From contig NZ_AP018178.1 of assembly GCF_002368195.1 (NCBI RefSeq), positions 4,007,421-4,071,420 of the forward strand: a stretch of 64,000 nucleotides of DNA, read 5' to 3'. Shown here piece by piece: positions 52,787 through 61,345 of the stretch. Both the position numbers and the translations under genes were made by a program. Numbering within the stretch: the first letter of the stretch is position 1; the number at the start of each line of letters is the position of its first letter. The notes below the pieces were generated by a model. The model did not search any database. It was not told the DNA's origin and saw nothing but the letters and a program-made list of their open reading frames with translations. Source of the DNA: Calothrix sp. NIES-2100. Its GTDB lineage: Bacteria > Cyanobacteriota > Cyanobacteriia > Cyanobacteriales > Nostocaceae.

Positions 52787-53965
52787 GTGGAAGGTAACAA
52801 AGATAATTTCGCTCCCGCGTCTATACTCACTTTGGGAATGGGCTGGTTTCCTAATACACCTGGAGGATTAGAACGCTATATTTATGATTTAATTCATCAA
52901 TTAGCAGCAAATCAAGACAAAATTGAATTATGTGGAGTAGGTTTACCAACAACAGAAATAAATGCCCCAATCAAACTAACTAATTTAGCTGAACCAGATA
53001 GTGTAATTTGGCGAAGGTTGTGGAATATTCGCACTAATTTTCAAAAAACCAGAGTCAGCAAGCCAGATGCAATTAACCTGCATTTTGCATTATATAGCTT
53101 TCCGATTTTGGATCTTTTGCCCAAAGGAGTACCAATTACATTTAACTTTCATGGCCCTTGGGCATCGGAAAGTCAAGAAGAAGTAAATAATCAGATGGTG
53201 AGTGTTTTACTCAAGCGCTGGCTGATAGAAAAAAGCACTTATCAACGTTGCGATCGCTTTATCGTTCTCAGTAAAGCATTTGGCAAGATTTTACATCAAC
53301 AATATCAAGTTCCTTGGCAGAAAATCCATATTATTCCTGGTGGAGTTGATATTAACAGATTTCAAGCAAATTTATCACCTCAAGCGGCGCGTAACAAATT
53401 AGGCTGGCCTGATAGCCGCCAGATATTATTTACATCCCGGCGTTTAGTGCATCGCGTTGGGCTGGATAAATTGTTGCAAGCACTCTCCATAATTAAGCCA
53501 ACAATTCCTGATGTTTGGCTGGCGATCGCCGGACGGGGACATATACAAGCTGCACTACAACAACAAGCTAAAGAATTAGGGTTAGAAGACAACGTGAAAT
53601 TTTTAGGTTTTCTCCCTGATGAACAACTACCTTTAGCTTACCAAGCTGCTGACTTAACAATTATGCCCAGCCAATCTTTTGAAGGGTTTGGATTAGCAAT
53701 ATTAGAATCTCTTGCTTGTGGTACGCCTGTTTTATGTACCCCTGTTGGGGGAATGCCAGAAATTTTATCACCATTATCACCAGATTTAATTACTGATTCT
53801 ATAGAAGTTTCAGCTATTGCCGAAAAATTAGAACAAGTTTTACTAGGAAATATACTTATTCCTTCACGTGAAGCCTGTCACCAGTACGCCGCTACAAACT
53901 TTAACTGGCAGAAAATCGCCCAGGAAGTACGGGGAGTTTTATTAGGGGAAGGGGATAGGGGATAG
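52787..53965 (+). CDS. Glycosyltransferase family 4
   Basis: 392 residues, GTG start with CAGGAG upstream. 'GWFPNTPGGLERYIYDLIHQL' is the acceptor-side motif, 'FHGPWASES' and 'RFIVLSKAFGKIL' follow, and the donor-site is 'SFEGFGLAILESLACGTPVL' (E-x7-E). The final GEGDRG is coded by the first units of a GGGATAG repeat tract, so the original carboxy terminus was probably shorter. Next gene is another GT4 about 80 bp downstream. Confidence 0.92.
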   Translation: MEGNKDNFAPASILTLGMGWFPNTPGGLERYIYDLIHQLAANQDKIELCGVGLPTTEINAPIKLTNLAEPDSVIWRRLWNIRTNFQKTRVSKPDAINLHFALYSFPILDLLPKGVPITFNFHGPWASESQEEVNNQMVSVLLKRWLIEKSTYQRCDRFIVLSKAFGKILHQQYQVPWQKIHIIPGGVDINRFQANLSPQAARNKLGWPDSRQILFTSRRLVHRVGLDKLLQALSIIKPTIPDVWLAIAGRGHIQAALQQQAKELGLEDNVKFLGFLPDEQLPLAYQAADLTIMPSQSFEGFGLAILESLACGTPVLCTPVGGMPEILSPLSPDLITDSIEVSAIAEKLEQVLLGNILIPSREACHQYAATNFNWQKIAQEVRGVLLGEGDRG

Positions 53966-54045
53966 GGGATGAGGGGGACAAGGGGGACAAGGGAGATGAG
54001 GGAGATAAATAAAAAATGCCCAATGACAAATGACAAATGACAAAT
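53946..54045. repeat. GGGGATAGG, GGGGGACAAG and CAAATGA tandem tracts
   Basis: Three tandem-repeat types in a row. The first supplies the carboxy terminus and stop of the previous gene; the last (AATGACAAATGACAAATG) supplies an in-frame ATG at 54037 ahead of the next. Confidence 0.85.
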
Positions 54046-55191
54046 ATGCTAAAAATACTTTTTTTAGACCAAAGTGGTAAGCCCGGTGGGGCTGAACTTT
54101 GTTTGATAGATATTGCTAAACCCTATCGCGATCGCTCTCTTGTTGGCTTATTTGCTGATGGATCATTTAAAACTTTACTACAGGAAAATAAAATTCCTGT
54201 AGAAGTTTTAACTAATCAATCAATTTCTGTTAAAAAAGATAGTAGTTTTTTCTTAGGGTTAAACAGTTTAAAACAAATAATCCCGTTAATTATTAAAGTA
54301 GTAAAAATAGCTAGGGGATATGATTTAATTTATGCTAATACTCAAAAAGCATTAGTCATCGGCGCGATCGCTAGTTTTTTCGCCCGTCGTCCTCTGGTGT
54401 ATCATTTGCATGATATTCTCTCAAAAGAACATTTTAGCCTAACTAATCGGTGGATTGCTGTTAACTTAGCTAATCATTTAGCATCTGTAGTAATCGCTAA
54501 TTCCCAAGCTAGTCAAACAGCTTTTATAGAAGCGGGAGGACGTAAAGAACTGACCACTGTCATCTATAACGGCTTTGAACCCAAAATTTATCAAACCGAT
54601 GAATCTGATATTAGGCAATTACAGCAAGAATTAGGACTAGTTGGAAAATTTGTAGTCGGACACTTCAGTCGGCTTTCGCCTTGGAAAGGACAACATATTT
54701 TAATTGATGCACTTGCTCAGTCTCCCCCACAAGTAACAGTGCTTTTAGTTGGGGATGCTTTATTTGGTGAACAAGATTATGTGCAACAATTGCATCGACA
54801 AATTAGGGTATTGGGACTAGAAAAACGTGTCAAATTTTTAGGATTCCGTTCTGATATTCCTCAGTTAATGGCAGCTTGTGACTTAGTTGCCCATACCTCG
54901 ACTTTTGCAGAACCTTTTGGCAGAGTAATTGTTGAGGCTATGTTGTGTGGTACACCTGTGATTGCAAGTAAAGCTGGCGGTGCAATGGAATTAATCAAAC
55001 CGGGGATTAACGGTTTTTTATTTCAACCTGGGGACTCGCAAGAACTAGCGCAAGTCATTACTGCTTGTCTTCATCAAAGACACAACAGTGCAACTATAGC
55101 TCATAATGCTAGAAAAATGGCTATTCAGCGATTTAATGTGTCAAATATTAATCAGCAAATTGCTCAACTTTTATCATCAAAATTTAGATAA
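54046..55191 (+). CDS. Glycosyltransferase family 4
   Basis: About 381 residues. 'MLKILFLDQSGKPGGAELCL' is the expected start; an ATG nine bases upstream (54037) lies in the CAAATGA repeat and would add MTN. 'PLVYHLHDILSKEHFS', 'ASVVIANSQASQTAF', 'SRLSPWKGQHILIDAL' and the donor-site 'AEPFGRVIVEAMLCGTPVIA' identify GT4. Probably acts with the preceding GT4 on the same surface glycan. Convergent with the NmrA-like gene. Confidence 0.92.
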   Translation: MLKILFLDQSGKPGGAELCLIDIAKPYRDRSLVGLFADGSFKTLLQENKIPVEVLTNQSISVKKDSSFFLGLNSLKQIIPLIIKVVKIARGYDLIYANTQKALVIGAIASFFARRPLVYHLHDILSKEHFSLTNRWIAVNLANHLASVVIANSQASQTAFIEAGGRKELTTVIYNGFEPKIYQTDESDIRQLQQELGLVGKFVVGHFSRLSPWKGQHILIDALAQSPPQVTVLLVGDALFGEQDYVQQLHRQIRVLGLEKRVKFLGFRSDIPQLMAACDLVAHTSTFAEPFGRVIVEAMLCGTPVIASKAGGAMELIKPGINGFLFQPGDSQELAQVITACLHQRHNSATIAHNARKMAIQRFNVSNINQQIAQLLSSKFR

Positions 55192-55273
55192 TTCGTCATT
55201 TGTCATTGGTCATTGGTCATTCGTAACTTTTGATTGTATGGGCAGAAAATTTTCAGATCACCCCACTTAGGAA

Positions 55274-56254
55274 TTATGCGATCGCCTCCATATTTTCATA
55301 TGTAAGTTCTGGGTTTTTCCAGTTGGTTTCTGCCAGAAATTCACTGAATGTAGTTAACAGTCCTGGAAATTCTGTGCGTAAATGCTGAACATCGGCTTGA
55401 TAACCTTTATGGCGATACCACTGAATTAAATCGAATAGTTCTTTTTGCCAAAGTAGTAAAAAAATCCAAGCTGGTGTTTCTTTGTGGGTAACTTTTATTC
55501 CCTGCGCTTGAGAAAATGCTTCTGCCATTTGCTTAGGAGTCAGCACATCACCAGCTAATTCAATTTCTCGCCCAATGTATTGGGAGCGGTGTTTAATCAC
55601 ATAAGCAGCGACACGCCCCATGTCTTTAGTTGTAATCAGATGTAGGGGTTTGTTTGGTTGAATGGAAAAGGGAAAATTCCCCTTGAGGATAGAGGGGCGT
55701 GTGTATTTTTTCCAAAACTCCTCCATGAACAAGCAAGCACGCAACATGGTTGTTGGTAAGCCAGCTGAAAGGAAAATTTTCTCGACTTCATACTTTTGTT
55801 CAATATGCGGAATGCCAGAATTTCTGTCTGCACCACCTGCGGAATTGTAGACTAAGTGCTGAATATTAGCTTGTTTTGCAGCTTGTGCAACTTGTTTTGC
55901 TCTCTCAATTTCTAAAGGATCAGCTTTACTTAAATCCCCAGTGGTGGCGTGACAGTAAACAGCAGTAACTTCTGTAAAAGCTCTTATGAGAGAATCTGCA
56001 TCGTCTAGGTTAGCTTCAACTAGTTCAATTCCAGCATGATTCAACTTTGATAGAGAAGGACGGTTAAGGTCTATTTTCCTAGTGATGGCACGTAGATTGG
56101 TAACGCCTTGTTCGAGAAATCCCTTGACGACATTTCCACCAGTTCCACCAGTAACGCCGATGAGCAAGACTTTACCGATGTTTGACTCTGTGCAATCGCT
56201 CTGAGATAACATTTCCTTAACCTTGAGTTCTGCGTTTAAATTAAGTTTATCCAA
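55274..56254 (-). CDS. NmrA-like NAD(P)-binding protein (atypical SDR)
   Basis: 326 residues. GVTGGTGGNVVKGFLEQG (about 33-50) is an NmrA-type dinucleotide-binding motif; 'VELVEANLDDADSLIRAF' and 'VYNSAGGADRNSGIPHIEQKYEVEK' are typical of NmrA/HSCARG and isoflavone-reductase-like proteins, which may be redox sensors or reductases. No classic YxxxK catalytic pair is evident. Divergent from the RCCR-like gene with only 72 bp between start codons, so the two probably share a regulatory region and may be linked in function. Confidence 0.88.
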   Translation of the reverse strand: MDKLNLNAELKVKEMLSQSDCTESNIGKVLLIGVTGGTGGNVVKGFLEQGVTNLRAITRKIDLNRPSLSKLNHAGIELVEANLDDADSLIRAFTEVTAVYCHATTGDLSKADPLEIERAKQVAQAAKQANIQHLVYNSAGGADRNSGIPHIEQKYEVEKIFLSAGLPTTMLRACLFMEEFWKKYTRPSILKGNFPFSIQPNKPLHLITTKDMGRVAAYVIKHRSQYIGREIELAGDVLTPKQMAEAFSQAQGIKVTHKETPAWIFLLLWQKELFDLIQWYRHKGYQADVQHLRTEFPGLLTTFSEFLAETNWKNPELTYENMEAIA

Positions 56255-56326
56255 AGCTAGGCGAGGGCGGATAATTCACAAACTCAGCCAGTAGTTAGAT
56301 ACTGCTGATAATGAGGGCTGTTAAGT

Positions 56327-57136
56327 TTGTTGACATCAAATCAAGATAAATTGAACTCAACTATGCTGGAACAACAACCGAATGAAGACTATACTGACTT
56401 ATTTGACCAATTGTGGAGTGTTACAACCGAACTCCGCCAGAAAATAGACGCTCGTTTTCAGCTACATCCAGACCCGTCTACCAATAATTTACAAAGCTAC
56501 TCCAGTTTAAATGGAGAAGCGCACGGAACGCTTAACACTTTCTCTGGTTCCGAAATTGATTGGTTAGTACATTCATGGCTGCGTAATCCAAAATCAGGCT
56601 TTAGTCACATGCGCCTGATTATCTGGTTGGGACCGCAAATCAATGTTCCTCATCTCGCTTACGGGTTTGCTACATTACCACACTTGTTCTTTTACATGGA
56701 TTACATCCCTCGCAGCGATTTGTTAGCTGACCTTAACTATTTGGATCGCTATTTTCAGCCAGGGAACGAGAGATATCTGGAGTTACGTAAGGATACTCAA
56801 TTTGAGCAGTATATCAGTAGAAATTTGTACATTCGTCAGGCACAATCGCCGACAAATTTGTGTTGCACTAGCAAAGCAGCCAAAGAGAAACTTCCTTTGG
56901 TTCGCACCCTGGCTCATGAAATGATGGATCGTTGGCTGACTTGGGTAGATAGCGCGGAACCTGTAGCAGAAGACAAGCGTGCTGCTCTTGCTGAACGTGA
57001 CTTAACTGTACTGCGTGCGATCGCAGAACGCGATCCTGACAACCAAATTGCGGTGCAGATGTTTGGCAAAGAGTTAGCAGATCAACTTGTGCGATCGCTG
57101 TGGGGTGGTGATCGTATGCTTAAGAGTGGCAGTTAA
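56327..57136 (+). CDS. Red chlorophyll catabolite reductase (RCCR)-like protein
   Basis: 269 residues. The order of motifs matches plant RCCR as I remember it: SSLNGEAHGTLNTFSGSEID, IDWLVHSWLRNP, a middle acidic-aromatic segment with 'DYIPRSDLLADLNYLDRYFQ' and the end 'VQMFGKELADQLVRSL'. RCCR belongs to the ferredoxin-dependent bilin reductase superfamily and reduces an open-chain chlorophyll breakdown product in plants; the substrate in cyanobacteria is not settled. TTG 56327 has GAGGG nine bases upstream; ATG 56363 is the alternative. The next gene begins 18 bases after the stop, so they form an operon. Confidence 0.8.
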   Translation: MLTSNQDKLNSTMLEQQPNEDYTDLFDQLWSVTTELRQKIDARFQLHPDPSTNNLQSYSSLNGEAHGTLNTFSGSEIDWLVHSWLRNPKSGFSHMRLIIWLGPQINVPHLAYGFATLPHLFFYMDYIPRSDLLADLNYLDRYFQPGNERYLELRKDTQFEQYISRNLYIRQAQSPTNLCCTSKAAKEKLPLVRTLAHEMMDRWLTWVDSAEPVAEDKRAALAERDLTVLRAIAERDPDNQIAVQMFGKELADQLVRSLWGGDRMLKSGS

Positions 57137-57154
57137 AATTTTCACTCAGCAATT

Positions 57155-58198
57155 ATGACAGCCCACACCGATTATATAGATTCATATCGCGCCTTAGCAC
57201 TGCAAGTTACCTGTCAGGCAGTTAATCAAGCAAGCGATCGCACTGAAGCTCGCTCTTTAATGCAAAATACTATTAACCGCTTAGCACAGCAAATTGCTGC
57301 CAGTATTGCTTTTATTGGCTTTGACTGTCGGTTAATTGTTTTACCAGAATATTTCCTCACGGGTTTCCCTCTAGGCGAATCTTTGGCGGTGTGGGCAGAA
57401 AAAGCCTGTTTGGAAATGAACGGTGCTGAGTATGACTCTCTCAGTAAAATTGCGCAAAAACATCGTATTTTTTTAGCAGGGAATGCTTACGAAGTAGACC
57501 CAAATTTTCCCGGATTGTACTTCCAAACCTGCTTTGTAATTGATCCATCGGGAAATCTAATCTTGCGGTATCGGCGGCTAAATTCCATGTTTGCGCCCAC
57601 ACCCCATGATGTATGGGATAAATATCTTGACTGCTACGGATTAGAAGGAGTTTTTCCCGTAGCCAAAACTGCGATCGGTAATTTAGCAGCTTTAGCATCA
57701 GAAGAAATTTTATATCCAGAAGTCGCACGCTGTTTAGCAATGCGCGGCGCAGAAATTTTTCTCCATTCCACCTCGGAAATTTATAGCAAAGCCTTAACAC
57801 CCAAAGATGCAGCGAAAATTACCCGTGCAGTAGAAAATACTGCATACGTTGTTTCCGCCAATACAGCAGGTATCGCTAATATCCCCATCCCCGTCGCCTC
57901 TGTTGATGGTGGTTCTAAAATTATTGACCATCGCGGAATAGTCTTAGCAGAGACAACTACAGGCGAAAGTATGGCAGCCTTTGCAGAGATAGACCTAGCC
58001 GCCTTAAGACGCGATCGCAAAAGACCAGGGTTAAATAATTTACTTTCCCGCCAGCGATTTGAATTATATGCCCAAAGTTACCTCCAGTCGCAATTTTACC
58101 CACCAAACACTATGCTGGATACAGAAGTAGACCGGAAACACTTTCTGCAAACACAGCAAGCAACCATTGAACGCCTAGCCAACTTAGGCGTGATTTGA
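57155..58198 (+). CDS. Nitrilase-fold protein with substituted catalytic residues
   Basis: 347 residues, carbon-nitrogen hydrolase fold. The first catalytic position is present (E65 in VLPEYFLTG). The second, Lys in YRK, is R141 (YRRLN), and the nucleophilic Cys in ICxxxxFPE is S182 in LASEEILYPEVAR. With two of three catalytic residues changed, ordinary nitrilase or amidase chemistry is unlikely; it may be a binding or scaffold protein, or use Ser in an unusual way. The remaining fold ('GAEIFLHSTSE', 'RAVENTAYVVSANTAG', 'SKIIDHRGIVLAET') is intact, arguing against a pseudogene. Second gene of the RCCR-like row. Confidence 0.88.
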   Translation: MTAHTDYIDSYRALALQVTCQAVNQASDRTEARSLMQNTINRLAQQIAASIAFIGFDCRLIVLPEYFLTGFPLGESLAVWAEKACLEMNGAEYDSLSKIAQKHRIFLAGNAYEVDPNFPGLYFQTCFVIDPSGNLILRYRRLNSMFAPTPHDVWDKYLDCYGLEGVFPVAKTAIGNLAALASEEILYPEVARCLAMRGAEIFLHSTSEIYSKALTPKDAAKITRAVENTAYVVSANTAGIANIPIPVASVDGGSKIIDHRGIVLAETTTGESMAAFAEIDLAALRRDRKRPGLNNLLSRQRFELYAQSYLQSQFYPPNTMLDTEVDRKHFLQTQQATIERLANLGVI

Positions 58199-58200
58199 TG

Positions 58201-58320
58201 GTAGGGGACAAGGGAGACAAGGAGGACAAGGGAGACAAGGAGGACAACATAATTATTGTCAGTTGCCTATTGCCTTCTAGACAACTGACAACTGACAACT
58301 GACAACTGACAACTGACAAA
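58201..58320. repeat. GGACAAGGGAGACAAGGA and GACAACT tandem tracts
   Basis: The first part (58203-58250) has five units of a 9-10-bp repeat; the second (58280-58320) has five GACAACT heptamers ending in GACAAATG, whose ATG is the start of the aldehyde dehydrogenase. Confidence 0.9.
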
Positions 58321-59738
58321 TGACCAACTCAATAGATGTTCGGAATCCGCGCACGGGAAAATTTGACTATGTGATTATACCGCCGCCGCCTAAGCTGCTG
58401 GCGCAGTTATGCAATCGGCTGCGGCGGGCGCAAGTGCGTTGGCAGCAGATGGGTGTGGAAGGGAGAATAGAAGTATTACAGGAATGGAAACAAGCGATAT
58501 TATCAGAACGCGATCGCTTAACTGAGGCTTTGGTCAATGATACAGGGAGATTGTCCATCTCGGAAATGGAAATTGACTCTTTCATCTCTAGCATTGATCG
58601 CTGGTGTCGGTTAGCGCCAGAACTGCTGCAAGACTCGGCCAAAAATACAGCCATTCCCTTTATTGCCTTGCAACAAACAGCCATTCCCTATCCCCTAGTG
58701 GGGGTGATTAGTCCGTGGAATTTTCCCTTATTACTATCGACAATTGATGCGATTCCCGCATTACTGGCGGGTTGTGCTGTCGTTGTCAAACCTAGCGAAA
58801 TTGCTCCCCGCTTCGTCGCCCCACTGATGACAACACTTAATGCTGTTCCCAAATTGCGCGATGTTTTTACTTTTATTGAAGGAGCAGGGCAAACAGGAGC
58901 TGCTCTAATTGAATATGTAGATTTAGTCTGCTTTACAGGTAGTGTCGCCACCGGGCGAAAAGTTGCCGAAGTCGCCGCGAAAAAGTTCATTCCGGTATTT
59001 TTGGAATTAGGGGGTAAAGACCCCGCGATCGTTTTAGGATCAGCTAACTTAGACTTAGCAACATCAGCAATTTTATGGGGTGCAGTTGTCAACACCGGAC
59101 AATCATGTCTTTCAATTGAGCGAATTTACGTTGCCGAAACTATATTTAATAAATTTGTTTCACAATTAGTAACTAAAGCGCAAAAGTTAAAATTAGCTCA
59201 TCCCACATTTGAAACCGGAGAAATTGGCCCCATTATTGCCGAAAAACAAGCAGCAATTATTAGCGATCATCTTCTAGATGCTGTAGAGAAAGGAGCAGTA
59301 ATTCACTGTGGCGGTAAAGTTGAAGAATTAGGCGGAGGTTGGTGGTGTCGTCCCACAGTGCTGACTAATGTCAACCATTCAATGAAAGTGATGACCGAAG
59401 AAACTTTTGGCCCCATTATGCCAATAATGCCATTTTCTCAAATCGATGAGGCAATTAACTTAGCTAATGACTCCATTTATGGCTTAAGTGCGTCTGTGTT
59501 TGCTGAAACAGAAGAATTAGCCTTAGAAGTTGCTCAACAAATCGAAGCAGGAGGCATCAGTATCAACGATGCTGCTCTTACTGCTATCATGCACGAAGGT
59601 GAAAAAAATTCATTTAAATTTTCCGGTCTGGGTGGGTCACGCATGGGGCCTGCGGCGTTGAAACGGTTCATGCGAAAAAAAGCTTTTTTGATCAAAACTA
59701 ATTCTGCACACAACCCTTGGTGGTTTGATAATGATTAA
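58320..59738 (+). CDS. NAD(P)-dependent aldehyde dehydrogenase
   Basis: 472 residues, full length. The active-site set is complete: N134 in SPWNFPL, E229 in LELGGKDP and the nucleophile C263 in NTGQSCLSIER. 'GFTGS'-type NAD binding is CFTGSVATGRK. Class 3-like length and the carboxy-terminal 'RFMRKKAFLIKTN' suggest a membrane-near aldehyde dehydrogenase acting on long-chain or aromatic aldehydes, but the substrate is unknown. The ATG is the last triplet of a heptamer repeat, with no clear ribosome binding site. It is third in the RCCR-like row, after a 121-bp repeat-filled gap. Confidence 0.93.
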   Translation: MTNSIDVRNPRTGKFDYVIIPPPPKLLAQLCNRLRRAQVRWQQMGVEGRIEVLQEWKQAILSERDRLTEALVNDTGRLSISEMEIDSFISSIDRWCRLAPELLQDSAKNTAIPFIALQQTAIPYPLVGVISPWNFPLLLSTIDAIPALLAGCAVVVKPSEIAPRFVAPLMTTLNAVPKLRDVFTFIEGAGQTGAALIEYVDLVCFTGSVATGRKVAEVAAKKFIPVFLELGGKDPAIVLGSANLDLATSAILWGAVVNTGQSCLSIERIYVAETIFNKFVSQLVTKAQKLKLAHPTFETGEIGPIIAEKQAAIISDHLLDAVEKGAVIHCGGKVEELGGGWWCRPTVLTNVNHSMKVMTEETFGPIMPIMPFSQIDEAINLANDSIYGLSASVFAETEELALEVAQQIEAGGISINDAALTAIMHEGEKNSFKFSGLGGSRMGPAALKRFMRKKAFLIKTNSAHNPWWFDND

Positions 59739-59767
59739 CAACAATAAATAACAAATAACAACTGTAC

Positions 59768-59787
59768 AGACGCGATTAATCGCGTCT
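59768..59787. repeat. 20-bp perfect palindrome
   Basis: AGACGCGATTAATCGCGTCT, 30 bases after the aldehyde dehydrogenase stop. No U-tract; followed by CAAATGA heptamers (59789-59813). Confidence 0.85.
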
Positions 59788-59831
59788 CTGACAAATGACA
59801 AATGACAAATGACGATATAAAGGAGTTTTCT

Positions 59832-60278
59832 ATGTCTACAATTCGCGAAGGAATGCCCGTACTTGTTCGTCATGAAGGAGATTGGGCAGGTACGTATACA
59901 GTAGTCGATACAGCCGGAAAAATTCTCGATCACTATCAATCTCACTTAACCTGCCAATTCCCTGAAAATAGTCCCTATCCTTATTACCAAATTAATCGTT
60001 ATACCTGGGCTGATGGGAAAAAAGAGGAACATCAATTTCCGGGAACATATCGAGATAAAACTCTATTCTTTGATACTGAACGCATTTTAGGTAAAGCCTG
60101 GGAAATAGACGATTCTACAGTCATATTATCGTTTTCTTATAAGACAGCACCAGAATTGTCTTTGTATGAAATGATTATAATTAGTCCTGACAATAACTAT
60201 CGTGCCCGTACTTGGCATTGGTTTAAAAATCATCAAATTTACCAACGTACCCTCATCCAAGAAGAACGGTTACGGTAG
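59832..60278 (+). CDS. Small calycin-like protein (DUF3598-like)
   Basis: 148 residues from ATG 59832, with AAAGGAGTTTTCT as a strong ribosome binding site; an upstream ATG (59802) lies in heptamers. The sequence alternates short strands (VRHEGDWAGTYTVVDTAGKI, 'SHLTCQFPENSPYPYYQINRYTW', 'DKTLFFDTERILGKAWEID') like a lipocalin/CpeS-type beta-barrel, and resembles DUF3598 proteins as I recall them. Calycin barrels bind hydrophobic ligands, including bilins; following an RCCR-like gene this is suggestive only. Last gene of the row. Confidence 0.75.
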   Translation: MSTIREGMPVLVRHEGDWAGTYTVVDTAGKILDHYQSHLTCQFPENSPYPYYQINRYTWADGKKEEHQFPGTYRDKTLFFDTERILGKAWEIDDSTVILSFSYKTAPELSLYEMIIISPDNNYRARTWHWFKNHQIYQRTLIQEERLR

Positions 60279-60457
60279 ATTGGTAAAGGCTCAAGAGTCA
60301 AAAAGCAATCAGCAAGATTTAAGAAAATATTTCACCCGGATATGAGGTGGTCTATGCTTTGGAACTCTCATCATTTTCTACCACACGTTGTTCATACTCA
60401 GCAATGATGCTCTTAGAGGTTGTTTGAAAAGTGGTTGGCTGTATCTTCGCACTAATC

Positions 60458-60533
60458 GATCCCCCCTAGCCCCCCTTAAAAAGGGGGGAAAACTTCTTAA
60501 AGTCCCCCTTTTTAAGGGGGATTTAGGGGGATC
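60458..60533. repeat. GATCCCCCCTAGCCCCCCTT palindromic repeat
   Basis: A 76-bp element: the left half ends in CCTTAAAAAGGGGGG; the right half reads GTCCCCCTTTTTAAGGGGG and closes with GGGGGATC. Two hairpins and an overall inverted symmetry. A common intergenic repeat of filamentous cyanobacteria. It lies between convergent genes. Confidence 0.9.
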
Positions 60534-60545
60534 TAAAAGGTTTTG

Positions 60546-60896
60546 CTACCCACGACAGGACTTTTCAAACATCCTCTTAATGTCATCAGCTGCGATATTG
60601 GCTTGTTCTGATTTAGTGTAAATAGTCAGCAGAATAATACCTGTTGCTGTTTTGACATAATAAATGAGACGGTAGCCACCACTTTTACCTTTTTGAATAT
60701 CGCTATTTCGGACTCGCAGCTTAAAAACTTCATAACCAATCCCAGATATCTGATCTCCAGGTAACTCTCCCCGTTCCAGTTGTTCGATTACGGGTTGTAT
60801 ATCAATACGAATACTACGATATTTTTTGGACAAGTTTCGTAGATTTCGATTGAAAGTAGGCGTGGCTTCGACTTGAATAAGCGGTTGCTCAGACAT
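60546..60896 (-). CDS. RelE/ParE-type toxin
   Basis: About 116 residues. 'ATPTFNRNLRNLSKKYRSIRIDI', 'GYEVFKLRVRNSDIQKGKSGGYRLIYY' and the final strand 'ILLTIYTKSEQ' give the RelE/ParE fold; members cut mRNA on the ribosome or block gyrase. ATG 60896 overlaps the antitoxin stop by 8 bases (translational coupling). A TTG two codons upstream is possible. Downstream lies a palindromic repeat. Confidence 0.9.
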   Translation of the reverse strand: MSEQPLIQVEATPTFNRNLRNLSKKYRSIRIDIQPVIEQLERGELPGDQISGIGYEVFKLRVRNSDIQKGKSGGYRLIYYVKTATGIILLTIYTKSEQANIAADDIKRMFEKSCRG

Positions 60897-61134
60897 CCTC
60901 AAGCCCTTCCCAAAGTTGAGCCACAGGAATTGTTTGTCCGGTCATGGCTTCATGCCAAGCTTGGCGAAAATCTTCTAGAATACTTTCTTTGGATTGATCA
61001 TCTTCATCGATTTCTGCTGCTTCTGGGATGAGTACAATTACTTCAACGCGACTGTTCTTATCGGTCATTAAGGGATGATCTAAAGTCAGTTGCCCATGCT
61101 CATCAATGGTTGCCATGACTTTAATTGCTTTCAT
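60889..61134 (-). CDS. Antitoxin of the RelE/ParE-type pair
   Basis: 81 residues. An amino-terminal strand pair (IKVMATIDEHGQLTLDHPL) and a long acidic helix with the ending 'FRQAWHEAMTGQTIPVAQLWEGLEDV' typical of small cyanobacterial antitoxins. The gene order antitoxin-toxin with an 8-base overlap is classic type II. It should bind the toxin and repress its own promoter, which lies in 61135-61345. Confidence 0.88.
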   Translation of the reverse strand: MKAIKVMATIDEHGQLTLDHPLMTDKNSRVEVIVLIPEAAEIDEDDQSKESILEDFRQAWHEAMTGQTIPVAQLWEGLEDV

Positions 61135-61345
61135 GGGTACTCCCAGCGTTTAAGATTACCAATATTAATGTAATTGAATTCACCCTCTTGTCAACGAGAG
61201 AGCGATGTCTATAGCTGTACCACTCCAATACTATGAGGAGATTTTTTGGTTCCTGATTGCAGTTCAAGGGAACTTTTTTATGGCAAGTTGTTCACATATG
61301 AACTAAGTGCAACTATTATGTAGCAAGAGAATTTTTTTTCATACC

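Noticed and set aside
60388..60621. 77-codon plus-strand frame between the calycin-like gene and the toxin
   Set aside because: Most of it is the 76-bp GATCCCCCC repeat and the antisense of the toxin gene.
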